Part shown: piece after piece, positions 1 to 9,801 of the stretch | Numbering within the stretch: position 1 is the stretch's first letter | Layout of the letters: each line of letters begins with the position of its first letter | Assembly (NCBI GenBank): GCA_017439545.1 | Contig: JAFSIW010000078.1 | Location: forward strand, 1 to 49,570 | Direction: 5' to 3' | From: Clostridia bacterium | Lineage (GTDB): Bacteria > Bacillota > Clostridia > Oscillospirales > Acutalibacteraceae | Length of the DNA stretch: 49,570 nt | Position numbers and translations under genes: made by a program | Notes under the pieces: generated by a model | Databases searched by the model: none | What the model was told of the DNA's origin: nothing | Seen by the model: only the letters and a program-made list of their open reading frames with translations

Positions 1-2977
1 CTTCCAGCACCTGACCGATGTTCATACGGGAAGGTACACCCAAGGGATTCAGCACAATGTCCAGTGGAGTACCGTCGGGCAGGAAAGGCATATCTTCCAC
101 AGGCAGAATGCGGGATACAACACCCTTGTTACCGTGACGGCCCGCCATTTTGTCACCCACAGAAATCTTCCGTTTCTGAGCGATGTAACAACGAACCACC
201 ATATTAACGCCGGGGTTGAGTTCGGAGCAGTTGTGACGGTCGAATACCTTAACGTCAACAACCGTACCGTATTCACCGTGGGGCACACGCAAAGAAGTAT
301 CACGCACTTCACGGGCTTTCTCACCAAAGATGGCGCGCAAGAGGCGTTCTTCGGCAGTCATTTCGGTTTCACCCTTAGGCGTAACCTTACCAACCAGAAT
401 GTCACCGGCGTGCACTTCGGCACCAATGCGGATGATACCCCGTTCGTCCAGATCTTTCAGGGCATCTTCCCCCACGTTGGGGATATCACGGGTAATATCT
501 TCGGGTCCCAGCTTGGTATCGCGGGATTCCAGTTCATATTCTTCAATATGGATGGAGGTAAACACGTCGTCCCGTACTACTTTTTCGTTGATGAGCACGG
601 CGTCCTCGTAGTTGTACCCTTCCCAAGTCATAAAGCCGATCAGGGCATTTTTACCCAAAGCCAATTCACCGTGGTCGGTAGCAGGACCGTCAGCAATTAC
701 TTGCTTGGCTTCTACCCGCTCCCCTTCGTTAACAACGGGGCGTTGGTTAATACAAGTACCTTGGTTGGAACGCAGGAACTTGGTGACTTCATACACGTCG
801 GTTTCGCCGTCATCGGTCAAAATCTCGATGCGATCGGCCTGCACGTGGGTTACGGTACCGGCACGCTCCGCCAATACGCAAACACCCGAGTCAACAGCCG
901 CCTTATATTCCATACCGGTGCCCACAAAGGGAGCATCGGTCTTCAGCAGCGGAACTGCCTGACGTTGCATGTTGGCGCCCATCAAAGCACGGTTGGCGTC
1001 GTCGTTTTCCAGGAAGGGAATCAACGAGGTAGCAACCGAGATAACCATTTTAGGAGAAACGTCCATATAGTCGGCACGTTCCCGTTCTACTTCGATGAAC
1101 TCGTCGCGACAACGGGCAGATACTTTAGCGCGGGCAAAACGACCGTCTTCATCCAAAGGTTCGTTGGCCTGTACCACAATGTAATCGTCTTCCACGTCGG
1201 CAGTCATATATTCCACTTCGCTTAGCACCACGCCGGTTTCTTTATCCACGCGGCGGAAGGGGGCTTCAATAAAGCCGTACTCGTTGATGCGGGCATAGGT
1301 GGCAAGATAGGAGATCAAACCGATGTTAGGACCTTCAGGGGTTTCGATAGGACACATACGTCCATAGTGGCTGTAGTGAACGTCACGCACTTCAAAGCCT
1401 GCGCGGTCACGGGACAAACCGCCGGGACCCAAAGCGGACAGACGGCGTTTGTGAGTCAGTTCAGCCAAGGGGTTACCTTGGTCCATAAATTGAGACAAGG
1501 GAGAAGAACCAAAGAATTCTTTAATAGCGGCAACTACGGGACGGATGTTGATCAATGATTGAGGCGTTACAGCGTCCAGATCCTGCGCCTGAATGGTCAT
1601 TTTTTCACGAACCACTCGTTCCATACGGGTAATACCGATACGGAATTGATTTTGCAGCAATTCACCAACGCAGCGAATGCGGCGGTTACCCAGGTGGTCG
1701 ATATCGTCTACGTTACCGATACCGTATTGCAGGCCCAAAATGTAACTGACGGTAGCAAAGATATCGTCAACGGTGATATGGGTGGGAATCAGCTCAGTAC
1801 GAGCGGCGGCAACGGCAGCCTTCAAAGCTTCTTCGTCTTCGTTTTCATCCAACAAGCGGCAAAGCACGTCAAAGCATACCCGTTCATTGATGCCGCATTC
1901 AGCAGGATCAAAGGATACGTATTCTTCCATAGGTACGGTATGGTTGGAAATGATCTTGTGTTCACTTTCAACCCCTTCGTATTCCACGGCAACGTATACT
2001 TCGTGTACGCCTTTCACATCCAGCAGATTGGCCAGTTCTTTAGAGATGAGGGTCCCCTCCTCTGCCAACACTTCACCGGTGCGGGGATCGGCTACGGGAC
2101 GGGTGAGCACGCGCCCGGCAGCACGGGGGGCCAGAGCCAGCTTTTTATTGTACTTGTAGCGACCTACGCGAGACAAATCGTAACGGGTAGGATCAAAGAA
2201 CAAGTTATGGATATGTTGTTGTGCTCCCTCCACGGTGAAAGGCTCACCGGGACGCAGCTTTTTGTAGACTTCCAGCAAGGCTTCTTCGGGGGTGGCGGTA
2301 ATATCCTTTTCCAGAGTAACCAACAACCGCTCGTTTTCACCGAAGTATTCCTTGATCTGTTCATTGGTAGAAAGGCCGATGGCACGGATAAAGGTGGTCA
2401 AGGGCAATTTGCGGTTTTTGTCGATGCGGACGTACAAAATCTCGTTTTGATCCGTTTCGTATTCCAGCCAGGCACCGCGAGTAGGAATCACGGTAGAACT
2501 GAACAGATGACGGCCGGATTTGTCAATGGTTTCGTCAAAATACGCACCGGGAGAACGAATGAGCTGAGATACGATAGCCCGTTCTGCCCCGTTGATCACA
2601 AAGGTGCCGTAAGGAGTCATCAAGGGGAAATCTCCCATAAAGACTTCGCTTTCTTTGATCTCACCGGTCTCTTTATTTAACAGACGTGCGGTAACACGCA
2701 GAGCGGTTGCGTAAGTAGCATCCCGTTCCTTGCATTCAATGATGGTGTACTTGGGAGTTTCCTCCAAGCGGTAGTCAACGAAGGACAACTCAAGGTTTCC
2801 GGTATAGTCGCAAATGGGAGGCATTTCAAATAATACTTCCCGCAGACCTTTTTCCACAAACCACTGATATGAGGATTTTTGGATCTCAATGAGGTTGGGC
2901 ATTTCCAAAATCTCATTGATGGTCGAAAAGCTCATACGTTCGTTGGTACCAAGGCGCACTTTTTTCACATTTACCAT
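1..2977 (-). CDS. rpoB: RNA polymerase beta subunit, 3' end outside window
   Basis: Catalytic beta subunit of RNA polymerase. The minus strand reads without interruption from ATG at 2977 to base 1, about 992 codons; the family is usually 1150-1250 residues, so the C-terminal end lies outside the window. The N-terminus ([17 protein letters not shown]) and the rifampicin region ([16 protein letters not shown]) are clear, and the frame leaves the window in [19 protein letters not shown]. Residues equivalent to E. coli Q513, D516, H526 and S531 are wild type; the position of E. coli Q510 is Pro, which I think is natural in some clades. GGAG lies 11 bases before the ATG; an in-frame GTG 12 bases upstream is less likely. 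No rplL is seen upstream on this strand; instead the gene has its own promoter and faces hflX. Confidence 0.97.
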   Translation of the reverse strand, partial: MVNVKKVRLGTNERMSFSTINEILEMPNLIEIQKSSYQWFVEKGLREVLFEMPPICDYTGNLELSFVDYRLEETPKYTIIECKERDATYATALRVTARLLNKETGEIKESEVFMGDFPLMTPYGTFVINGAERAIVSQLIRSPGAYFDETIDKSGRHLFSSTVIPTRGAWLEYETDQNEILYVRIDKNRKLPLTTFIRAIGLSTNEQIKEYFGENERLLVTLEKDITATPEEALLEVYKKLRPGEPFTVEGAQQHIHNLFFDPTRYDLSRVGRYKYNKKLALAPRAAGRVLTRPVADPRTGEVLAEEGTLISKELANLLDVKGVHEVYVAVEYEGVESEHKIISNHTVPMEEYVSFDPAECGINERVCFDVLCRLLDENEDEEALKAAVAAARTELIPTHITVDDIFATVSYILGLQYGIGNVDDIDHLGNRRIRCVGELLQNQFRIGITRMERVVREKMTIQAQDLDAVTPQSLINIRPVVAAIKEFFGSSPLSQFMDQGNPLAELTHKRRLSALGPGGLSRDRAGFEVRDVHYSHYGRMCPIETPEGPNIGLISYLATYARINEYGFIEAPFRRVDKETGVVLSEVEYMTADVEDDYIVVQANEPLDEDGRFARAKVSARCRDEFIEVERERADYMDVSPKMVISVATSLIPFLENDDANRALMGANMQRQAVPLLKTDAPFVGTGMEYKAAVDSGVCVLAERAGTVTHVQADRIEILTDDGETDVYEVTKFLRSNQGTCINQRPVVNEGERVEAKQVIADGPATDHGELALGKNALIGFMTWEGYNYEDAVLINEKVVRDDVFTSIHIEEYELESRDTKLGPEDITRDIPNVGEDALKDLDERGIIRIGAEVHAGDILVGKVTPKGETEMTAEERLLRAIFGEKAREVRDTSLRVPHGEYGTVVDVKVFDRHNCSELNPGVNMVVRCYIAQKRKISVGDKMAGRHGNKGVVSRILPVEDMPFLPDGTPLDIVLNPLGVPSRMNIGQVLE

Positions 2978-3106
2978 CGGTTTTACCACTCCATTCAAAT
3001 ATTGAACTTTTGTTGAAAAATACGGGTTTTGGGTGGGTGAAACCCATTTTTTGAAGGATTCCTCCTGCAAACAAGGGCACAGACACCCATATTGATACAA
3101 TTTAGT

Positions 3107-3135
3107 ATTGTAATACAACCGATTACAAATGTCAA
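3107..3135 (-). promoter_or_regulatory. promoter of rpoB
   Basis: On the minus strand TTGACA (3135-3130), 17 bases, then TACAAT (3112-3107). It gives an rpoB leader of about 120 bases containing a GGGTTT/AAACCC hairpin near 3026-3047 and an AGGAGG at about 3060-3065 followed by a short open frame that overlaps the rpoB start. Whether leader hairpin or short frame act in control cannot be told. Confidence 0.75.
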
Positions 3136-3276
3136 GGGGAATTTATAAAAAAGTTTTATTTTATATAAAAAATTGAAAACGGCGGCAAATCAAGGGGTTT
3201 ATCGTCTTGTTGAGAAACACACGGTAGCGTTGATTAAAACATAAGGTCATGGTTTTCTTCCTCTCTTCTGTTGCCC

Positions 3277-3305
3277 TTGACTTTTGATTAAGAATGGGAT
3301 ATAGT
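3277..3305 (+). promoter_or_regulatory. promoter of hflX
   Basis: TTGACT (3277-3282), 17-base spacer, TATAGT (3300-3305), about 30 bases before the hflX start. The stretch 3136-3276 between the divergent rpoB and hflX promoters is AT-rich and shows nothing else that I can name. Confidence 0.7.
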
Positions 3306-3334
3306 GAAACAAACACAAAATAAGAGGAATGTTT

Positions 3335-4582
3335 ATGATAGAATTGGAACAACACCCCGAACGAGCTTTACTGGTTGGATTAGACACAGGCGAAGAAAAC
3401 ACCGAAGCTCTTTTGGAGGAATTGGAAGAATTAACCGTCACCGCAGGAGCGCAGGTTATTGCCAAGGTGATTCAAAAACTCCCCTGCCCCGAAAAGGCAA
3501 CCTTTATCGGTAGCGGAAAGCTCACAGAGATCACCGAGTTTTGCGAAGCCAATGACATTGACCTATTGATTTTTGACACCGAGCTTTCGCCCACCCAACA
3601 GAGGAACATTGAAGAAGCAAGCGGTGTACGCACCATTGACCGCACCCTGCTGATTCTGGATATTTTTGCAGGCAGAGCCAGTTCGGGGGAAGGTCGCATC
3701 CAAGTTGAATTGGCGCGCTACCGTTACTTGCTTCCCCGTTTGACGGGGCAAGGTCAAAAACTTTCCCGTCAAGGCGGGATCGGAATGCGCCGCGGTGCCG
3801 GTGAAAGCAAACTGGAAACAGACAAGCGGCACATCCGTCGGCGGATTCATGCCTTAGGCGAACAATTAAAAGAAATTGAAGTGCGTCGGGAAAGCCAACG
3901 CAAGCGTCGCCGCAAAAACGGCATTCCTACCGTTGCCATTGTTGGATATACCAATGCAGGCAAGTCCACCTTGATGAATCACCTGACCGAAGCGGGCGTT
4001 TTGGTGGAAGATATGCTGTTTGCCACCTTAGACCCCACCGCAAGGGGATTAAAGTTGCCCGACGGGCGCAACGTGATGCTGGTGGATACCGTAGGTCTGA
4101 TTCGCAAGCTCCCTCACCATTTGGTGGAGGCATTTCATTCCACTCTGGAAGAAGCCGCCGAAGCCGATGTGATCTTAAACGTTTGCGATCTGTCCAATCC
4201 CGAAGCAGAAGAACATTTGCGGGTGACAAACGATCTGCTTACCCAACTGGGATGCGGCGAGATTCCCGTGCTTCCCGTTTTCAACAAGGTGGACCTGATC
4301 GACGACCCCATGATGCTTCCCAAGCGAAGCATTGGCATCTCTGCCTTAACAGGGCAAGGCATAGACCGTCTGCTGGAAGAAATTGCCCATGCCCTGCCCC
4401 CTACCCGCGTACGGGTGGAAATGCTGCTTCCCTTTCACAAGGGTGAGATCGCTCCTTTGTTACGGAAAAACGGCGTCATCCACGCTGAGGAATACGTGGC
4501 AGAGGGACTGAAATTGGATTGCACCATTGATAAGATGGATGCAGAGAAATATCAGGAGTTTATTATAAGAAACCTATGTTAA
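3335..4582 (+). CDS. hflX: ribosome-associated GTPase HflX
   Basis: GTPase that binds the large ribosomal subunit and helps split or rescue stalled and stressed ribosomes. 415 residues, normal for HflX. The N-terminal HflX domain is followed by the glycine-rich linker GQKLSRQGGIGMRRGAGE and then the G domain: P-loop GYTNAGKST (about residues 203-211), switch region DPTARG, G3 DTVGLI, G4 NKVDL (about 315) and G5 SALTGQG. Translation could also begin at ATG 3329, but AAGAGGA directly abuts that codon and is six bases from the ATG at 3335, so 3335 is preferred. Monocistronic, between its own promoter and a strong terminator. Confidence 0.96.
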   Translation: MIELEQHPERALLVGLDTGEENTEALLEELEELTVTAGAQVIAKVIQKLPCPEKATFIGSGKLTEITEFCEANDIDLLIFDTELSPTQQRNIEEASGVRTIDRTLLILDIFAGRASSGEGRIQVELARYRYLLPRLTGQGQKLSRQGGIGMRRGAGESKLETDKRHIRRRIHALGEQLKEIEVRRESQRKRRRKNGIPTVAIVGYTNAGKSTLMNHLTEAGVLVEDMLFATLDPTARGLKLPDGRNVMLVDTVGLIRKLPHHLVEAFHSTLEEAAEADVILNVCDLSNPEAEEHLRVTNDLLTQLGCGEIPVLPVFNKVDLIDDPMMLPKRSIGISALTGQGIDRLLEEIAHALPPTRVRVEMLLPFHKGEIAPLLRKNGVIHAEEYVAEGLKLDCTIDKMDAEKYQEFIIRNLC

Positions 4583-4587
4583 AAAGA

Positions 4588-4632
4588 AAAAATGTGTCTT
4601 GCAAGCAACCGGGACTTGCAAAGCACATTTTT
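4588..4632. terminator. bidirectional terminator after hflX
   Basis: AAAAATGTG and TTGCAAG (4588-4605) pair with CTTGCAA and CACATTTTT (4615-4632). A T-rich run follows on both strands, so it can end hflX and the convergent dockerin operon. Confidence 0.85.
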
Positions 4633-4652
4633 CTTTTATTCAGATGGAAAAA

Positions 4653-5504
4653 TTATTTATATAAAATCCCTACGGCAATCTTTAAGGCAGCCAAAGCATC
4701 AGAAGCCGATAAAATTCCATTTGTGTCATAGTCTGCCATTGTATAAGCCAACGATTCGTTAACTTGCTCTTTTCCTACCACATGCTTCAGAATGGTCAAC
4801 GCATCCCCGGAATCCACTTTGCCGTTTACATCGGCATCGCCCATCGTGGTGAAGCCAAGAGGGAAATAGGTTTGCAACCATTCGGCTAACTCCGGCGGAT
4901 TGGCATCGCCAACAAAATGATATAACACCGAGCAAAGCGTATGGTCCGACAGTTGGATGACCGTTTCTCTGCAAACACCTGTTTTATTATTTCCTTGGTT
5001 CGTTTGCGAATAGTAATAAGGAACCGTTATCGTTGGATAATTCAAATAAGTCCCCAAATAACCATAGCCGGACATATACGCCGTGGTTGTTCCATACTCG
5101 GTTAATTCAACCCACTCGTCCGGTTGAATCATCTCTGCGTATTCAGGCGCAATGGTGCCGGGATTTGCCACGTTCTTAGCAGTAAGCAACGCTTCATAAG
5201 GAGAGAGCAGGCTACCGCTATCATCAGGTGTTTTTCCATTGGTAAAAGCGATTCGCTCAACATAAAAACCGTCTACAATCATTTTGTTGACTGAATAATA
5301 GTAGGAACCATTAGTAGCCAAAACCAGGCGATTAACCGAAAAGCCATCCGGTAAAATCGGTGCCCAGATTTCTTCTACTTGTTGATTCAGCTTCAATTTC
5401 GGAACCGCCGTGCTGATAACATTTGTTTCTTCCGCTTGAATCGGGAACACAAAACAGCTTATAATCAATGATACCGCAACAAGTAAACAAACAGTTTTTT
5501 TCAA
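4653..5504 (-). CDS. secreted protein with C-terminal dockerin
   Basis: About 283 residues. A Sec signal peptide (KKTVCLLVAVSLIISC..., cleavage probably near QAEE) is followed by about 190 residues of unrecognised sequence. The last ~60 residues are a type I dockerin with two F-hand repeats: DADVNGKVDSGDALTILKHV and a second beginning ADYDTNGILSASDAL. Dockerins dock to cohesins in extracellular complexes, so this is probably a surface or secreted component. The start is taken as TTG at 5504, because AAGGAGG lies 8 bases before it; an in-frame ATG at 5522 has no ribosome binding site and would place that AAGGAGG inside the gene. It follows the subtilisin gene by about 31 bases, so both are probably co-transcribed. 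The function of the central region is unknown. Confidence 0.85.
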   Translation of the reverse strand: MKKTVCLLVAVSLIISCFVFPIQAEETNVISTAVPKLKLNQQVEEIWAPILPDGFSVNRLVLATNGSYYYSVNKMIVDGFYVERIAFTNGKTPDDSGSLLSPYEALLTAKNVANPGTIAPEYAEMIQPDEWVELTEYGTTTAYMSGYGYLGTYLNYPTITVPYYYSQTNQGNNKTGVCRETVIQLSDHTLCSVLYHFVGDANPPELAEWLQTYFPLGFTTMGDADVNGKVDSGDALTILKHVVGKEQVNESLAYTMADYDTNGILSASDALAALKIAVGILYK

Positions 5505-5535
5505 AGTAAAATCCTCCTTCATCGATTGGTGAAAG

Positions 5536-7574
5536 TTAGAACAAAGACTTGATTTCTCCGTTTAAATATTGATATGCACGTTCTTTGTCGGCTAAATTAA
5601 CCACACCATCGCGATTAACATCAACAGCAACCATATAACTATTATATTCCATACAAAAATCGATCCAACTAATCATACTGTCCAACGAACCAGTTCCACC
5701 ACCATCACCCAACAAATAATACGAATAATCGAGTGAGTTATTACCAACATCAACACTAAATCCATAATTTGCTAACATAAATTTGTCGGTAATAGTATCC
5801 GCCGGTGCAGCAAACCAAACCTCCAGCACAATGTTCCCGGCTCCAACAAATGTAGTTATGCTAGCCAAATCCATTGAAATTTCTCCAACTTCAAGGTCAA
5901 CTTCCACATTGTGCAAAAAACTATTGTTAATATACGAATCAACATATATGTCAGTCAATTGAAGTTGATTTATTGGAAATGTAATTGTAAATTCGGATGA
6001 TGTTGAAATTTGTTCGGTTGTTGATATACTAACGCAATAATTATACATTTTCGGACCGATACTCAACAATGCATCATTAACATTCAAAATTCCACTAGAG
6101 GCGCAATATCCATTCAACTCATCAATCACATTCACATTAGCAAGTATGGCATTTTTTATTTGTTGAACATTCAAATTAGAATTAACAGATAATAACAATG
6201 CAACCGTAGCCGTTACCATTGGAGCTGAAAACGACGTTCCATCTACTTCTTCATACCCTGTTGTAATACTTGTTATTTCGCCCGTAGTATCATCACGCAC
6301 AATATTAGTTGCATAACTAGTTAAAATCCCCTCGCCTGGTGCCATTAAATCTACATAATCTTCTCCCCAATTGGAGAACGTGGTAACATTATTATCTTGA
6401 TCGACCGAACCAACAACAATCATATTTATCAATCCGTCGTCTTTAAATGTTCCAGGATAGACAGGGTTGCCCCCTATCTCCAATTCACAAGAATCATTAC
6501 CTGCAGAATTTACAATAATACCCTGATAATTCTGTAATACCGCTAGCCAGCCATAGTCACGAACGTCGATACCAATTCGAATTCCTTGCACATATGAATT
6601 ATCGGTATTAATGCTAAAATTTACAGCTGGCAATTGTAATACACGTGCCATTGCAAAAGCACGAACATATGATGCTGCAACGATATTACCAGAATCATTC
6701 GTTACACGCAACGGCATTATTTTCACATTGGGCGCTATCCCCGTAATACCAATAGAATTCTGTGAAGCTGCGATTATCGAGGCCACTTTTGTTCCATGTT
6801 TGTCGGTTGCTGTGTCAATAAACTCTTCGGTATCGCCAACTGCTGGTAAATCATTAATGACAACACTTGTTTCCGTGTTGTGATAATCAGGTTCCGCCAT
6901 ATCATATCCAGCCACCAAATTATCTACCAAATCAGGTATCGGATCCACTCCAGTATCTATTATCCCTACAATAATCTCATTAGAACCTTTAGTAACTCCC
7001 CAAGCACGATTCGCCTTAATATCAAAGAGACTATATTGCCAACCAATATACGGATCATCCGTTATACCAAAATAATTATTTTCAAATTCATCAGCATTCG
7101 TCGACATCAATGATATACTATCATTCGAGCCAAAATCAAAACCATATTCATCGTCAACAATGGGCTCATAAATATAGTTGACACTTACAGAATATACAAA
7201 ATCCGATTTGCCAAATTGTTTTGCAACCTCAATTGTAACACTTTTATCCGAGGTATCTAAATACACCTCGAGTATCTGTCGGAAATTCTCGTTGCTCAAA
7301 TCGCTGTTAATCACTTTTTCGTCATTACTTGCAGTCAAATCAATGCAATCTTTCACATGCTCCGGATTGCCAAATTGAGACATTTCCCATACTTTATTAG
7401 GTAAACTATATTCTCTTTTTATACAAACAATCAAAATACCGCCCTCAAACGCATCATCCGTAGACGCAGAAAAAGGAATGGTATCTTCAACACTTAAAAT
7501 CGTATCTGCTTCTGCCGAAAAGAACGCCATAGAACACATTAATAACACCAAAAAACACTAAACAATTTTTTCAC
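5536..7574 (-). CDS. secreted subtilisin-like protease with signal-peptide frameshift
   Basis: S8 family serine protease. Numbered from TTG 7551 (671 residues), the triad is Asp199 (GIIDTGVD), His252 (DKHGTKVA) and Ser440 (GTSFSAP), with oxyanion Asn352 (NSAGND). An N-terminal prodomain-like region of ~150 residues precedes it. The C-terminus carries one dockerin-like calcium loop (VDVNRDGVVNLADKERAY). Translation should begin at GTG 7574, nine bases after AGGAG, giving KKLFSVF and then, with one extra base, the hydrophobic continuation LVLLMCSMAFF. The six-T tract at 7555-7550 (minus strand) is one base short of joining these frames, so the signal peptide is split and frame 0 meets TAA at once. 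TTG 7551 has no ribosome binding site. The gene is visibly more AT-rich than its neighbours, which suggests transfer. It is probably a functional gene with an error, slippage or phase variation, or else a recent pseudogene. Confidence 0.85.
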
Positions 7575-7595
7575 AATAAACATCTCCTTGCAATT

Positions 7596-7624
7596 ACTAT
7601 ATCAATAAAAAAACAAAAAGTCAA
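7596..7624 (-). promoter_or_regulatory. promoter of subtilisin-dockerin operon
   Basis: TTGACT (7624-7619), 17 bases, TATAGT (7601-7596) on the minus strand, some 20 bases before the GTG start. The intact promoter and ribosome binding site argue for the GTG start and against a long-dead gene. Confidence 0.7.
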
Positions 7625-7696
7625 TGTTCAACCACAAAGTATACCTTTAACAAACAGGTTGCTGAAAACTATCAAGAATTTGCATTAATTAAATCA

Positions 7697-7731
7697 GAAA
7701 AAGCCGAAAGAGAACACACTCTGTCGGCTTT
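7697..7731 (-). terminator. terminator of the HAD phosphatase gene
   Basis: AAAGCCGA/TCGGCTTT stem (7700-7707 with 7724-7731), reading into a T run on the minus strand. Confidence 0.8.
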
Positions 7732-7736
7732 GGTAT

Positions 7737-8381
7737 TTATAACAAAGCAAGTATTTCACTTGCTTGATCAATCAGGTGATTCGCGCCGCTCGATTGCAGT
7801 TCCAATCGGCCACGAAACCCCCAAGTGACTCCCACGGCGGTCAGTCCGGCATTTTTAGCAGTTTGCATATCTACCCCCGAATCTCCCACAAACAGGGTTT
7901 GAGAAGGATCGGCTTTTAACTGCGCCATCACGTGCAAGGTCATAGAGGGATCGGGCTTTAAGGGGAAATCGGGATTGTTGCCCCATACCCCTTGCATTTG
8001 TCCCCCAAACAAGGCATTCACAATATCCACCGCCATTGGTTGGGGCTTGTTGGTCACTACCGCCATAGTGATGCCTTTTTCATATAAAGCCTGCACCGTT
8101 TGCTTTACACCGTCATACGGTGCGGTTTTGACAAGATAGTGACTGCCGTAATAATCCAGATACTCCCCGAGGATGGTGGCAAACAGATCTTCGGGGATTT
8201 CTTCACCGATGGCACGCTTCAGTTGCATTTTAGCGCCGTTGCCCACGTATTGCTTAAAGTTTTCGGTGGGTCGAGGGGCAAACCCGTGACGGGCAAGCAC
8301 GGTGTTGGTGGCATCCGCCAGATCCTGCAAAGTATTACACAGGGTTCCGTCTAAATCAAAGAGTATTGCTTTCATAGCCAT
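7737..8381 (-). CDS. HAD-family phosphatase, phosphoglycolate phosphatase type
   Basis: Haloacid dehalogenase superfamily hydrolase of the Gph/PgmB-like branch, about 214 residues, cytoplasmic. All four HAD motifs are present: DLDGTLCNT with nucleophile Asp and acid Asp near the N-terminus, VVTNKP (motif II Thr), the Lys in KPDP (motif III), and VGDSGVDMQTAKNAG (motif IV). The helical cap insertion after motif I is typical of phosphoglycolate phosphatase-like enzymes. The substrate cannot be fixed from sequence; phosphoglycolate or a sugar phosphate is likely. Three in-frame ATGs (8390, 8381, 8375) lie close together; AAGGA is best spaced for 8381, and homology begins just after 8375. The 220 bases between this start and the HPr terminator hold no clear promoter. 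Confidence 0.88.
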   Translation of the reverse strand: MAMKAILFDLDGTLCNTLQDLADATNTVLARHGFAPRPTENFKQYVGNGAKMQLKRAIGEEIPEDLFATILGEYLDYYGSHYLVKTAPYDGVKQTVQALYEKGITMAVVTNKPQPMAVDIVNALFGGQMQGVWGNNPDFPLKPDPSMTLHVMAQLKADPSQTLFVGDSGVDMQTAKNAGLTAVGVTWGFRGRLELQSSGANHLIDQASEILALL

Positions 8382-8518
8382 TGTTCCCATTTCCTTCCCA
8401 AAATATTGCTAAATCCGTTTTCAAATTTCCATGCAGACGTTCAGTTTGAGGAACGCCGGCGTATATGGATACGTCAAGTGACTCAAATGGACGAAAAAGG
8501 AAAAGAATAAAGTTTGTT

Positions 8519-8558
8519 ATAAAAAAGGTGCTTTGCAAGAAGCCCCTCGCAAAACACC
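8519..8558 (-). terminator. terminator of the HPr gene
   Basis: Stem of GGTGCTTTGC (8527-8536) with GCAAAACACC (8549-8558), followed on the minus strand by a T run at 8526-8519. Confidence 0.85.
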
Positions 8559-8600
8559 ATTTAATTCTTTTCCTTTTGTTCTGCACAAAAGTGAAACGGA

Positions 8601-8864
8601 TTATTCGGCAAAACCGGACTGTACCAACTTAACCAAACCGTCCACAGCGGCTTCTTCGTCGGGACCGTCGGCAATGATAGAAATATCGGTGCCGCCTACA
8701 ATACCCAAAGACAAAACGCCCAGCAAGGATTTAGCGTTCACGCGGCGATCTTCCCGTTCTACCCAAATAGAGGACTTGTACTCATTGGCTTTTTGAATAA
8801 AAAAGGTAGCGGGGCGAGCGTGGAGGCCCACTTTATTTTGAACAGTAACTTCTTTGACAAACAT
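8601..8864 (-). CDS. ptsH: HPr-family phosphocarrier protein
   Basis: 87-residue phosphocarrier of the sugar phosphotransferase system. It passes phosphate from enzyme I to EIIA through a histidine and, in Firmicutes, also signals carbon status through a serine. GLHARPAT supplies the active-site His at about residue 16. The regulatory serine region reads NAKSLLGVLSLG, close to the family pattern NGKSIMGLMSL, so phosphorylation by HPr kinase is plausible. Because the catalytic His is present, this is HPr rather than Crh, which has Gln there. No enzyme I gene lies nearby. It is a single-gene unit with its own promoter and terminator. Confidence 0.92.
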   Translation of the reverse strand: MFVKEVTVQNKVGLHARPATFFIQKANEYKSSIWVEREDRRVNAKSLLGVLSLGIVGGTDISIIADGPDEEAAVDGLVKLVQSGFAE

Positions 8865-8910
8865 GATAATCTCTCCTAAATACAGTCAATCGTCATACTC
8901 ATATGCCAAT

Positions 8911-8938
8911 ATTATATCACAAATTTTGGTTTCGTCAA
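8911..8938 (-). promoter_or_regulatory. promoter of the HPr gene
   Basis: TTGACG (8938-8933), 16-base spacer, TATAAT (8916-8911) on the minus strand, about 45 bases before the start codon. Confidence 0.75.
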
Positions 8939-8958
8939 CGAATTTCGTCGAATCTTTT

Positions 8959-9007
8959 TTGAAAAACCAAAAGTTCTACTCCCCTGCCAAACCCTTTGGT
9001 TTTTCAA
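8959..9007 (-). terminator. terminator after trmD
   Basis: Long stem: TTGAAAAACCAAA (8959-8971) pairs with TTTGGTTTTTCAA (8995-9007), with a ~20-base loop. It stands between trmD and the HPr promoter; its U run lies inside the stem. Confidence 0.7.
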
Positions 9008-9048
9008 TCCACGAGTTTGTGCATTTTCAACAGAAATATTGGGGAGTT

Positions 9049-9801
9049 TTATTGCAACTCATCCAAAGACGAGGATTCCTCTAAACTCGCCAAAAACGCC
9101 TTGTCTTTTTTGGTCAGTTCCACCCGTTCCAGCATATCGGGACGCTTTTGTTTGGTACGAAGTAAAGACTGCTCCCGCCGCCACTGCTCAATGTTTTTGT
9201 GATGCCCCGACAGCAATACCTCGGGCACTTCTCTGCCCTTCCACTCTCGGGGACGGGAATACTGAGGATACTCCAATAACCCGTTAAAATGGCTTTCTTC
9301 GGTAAAGCACTCTTCGGCCGCCAACACACCGGGCACCATACGGCACACGCAGTCAGCCAATACCAACGCAGGTAACTCGCCGCCGGTAAGTACGTAGTCC
9401 CCAATGGAGATTTCTTCTACCTGCAGTTCCTCCAGCACCCGCTCGTCCACCCCTTCGTAATGCCCGCAGATGAGCACCAGTCGAGGAAGTTGGGACAGTT
9501 CCACCGCCCTTTGTTGGGTGAGTGGCTTGCCTTGGGGGGAAAGATAAATGGCGTGAGGAGGGGCAGGATGCATATCCTTCACGGTCATATAGCAATCATA
9601 GATGGGTTGGGCTTGCATGACCATACCCATACCGCCCCCAAAGGGCGCGTCGTCTACCTGCCGTTGCTTGTTGTCGGTGTAATCCCGAATATTATGGCAG
9701 GCAATATCTAAAATGCCTTTTTCCCAAGCTCTGCCCACAATGCTTTCCCCCATTACGGTGCGGCACAGTTCGGGAAACAGGGTAAGTATATCAATCCGCA
9801 T
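9049..9801 (-). CDS. trmD: tRNA (guanine-N1-)-methyltransferase
   Basis: Makes m1G at position 37 of tRNAs reading CNN and related codons, using S-adenosylmethionine, and prevents +1 frameshifting. About 250 residues, the usual size. The N-terminal MRIDILTLFPE is the classic TrmD start, and the trefoil-knot motifs are visible: LSPQGKPL, LICGHYEGVDERV and SIGDYVLTGGELPA. The ATG at 9801 is chosen because AAAGGA lies ten bases upstream; a TTG two codons earlier is possible. It overlaps the end of rimM by 11 bases, so the pair is translationally coupled. It ends a gpsA-rimM-trmD unit; rplS, often next, is not here. Confidence 0.97.
   Translation of the reverse strand: MRIDILTLFPELCRTVMGESIVGRAWEKGILDIACHNIRDYTDNKQRQVDDAPFGGGMGMVMQAQPIYDCYMTVKDMHPAPPHAIYLSPQGKPLTQQRAVELSQLPRLVLICGHYEGVDERVLEELQVEEISIGDYVLTGGELPALVLADCVCRMVPGVLAAEECFTEESHFNGLLEYPQYSRPREWKGREVPEVLLSGHHKNIEQWRREQSLLRTKQKRPDMLERVELTKKDKAFLASLEESSSLDELQ

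Noticed and set aside
134-1225. Long open frame on the plus strand inside rpoB
   Set aside because: It is antisense to an unbroken, strongly conserved rpoB frame and has no family resemblance.
2900-3065. Leader peptide upstream of rpoB
   Set aside because: AGGAGG is 13 bases from the ATG, rather far, and the frame just overlaps the rpoB start without recognisable content.
8356-8586. Minus-strand frame in the gap before the HAD phosphatase
   Set aside because: It begins inside the HPr terminator region and lacks a ribosome site or motif.
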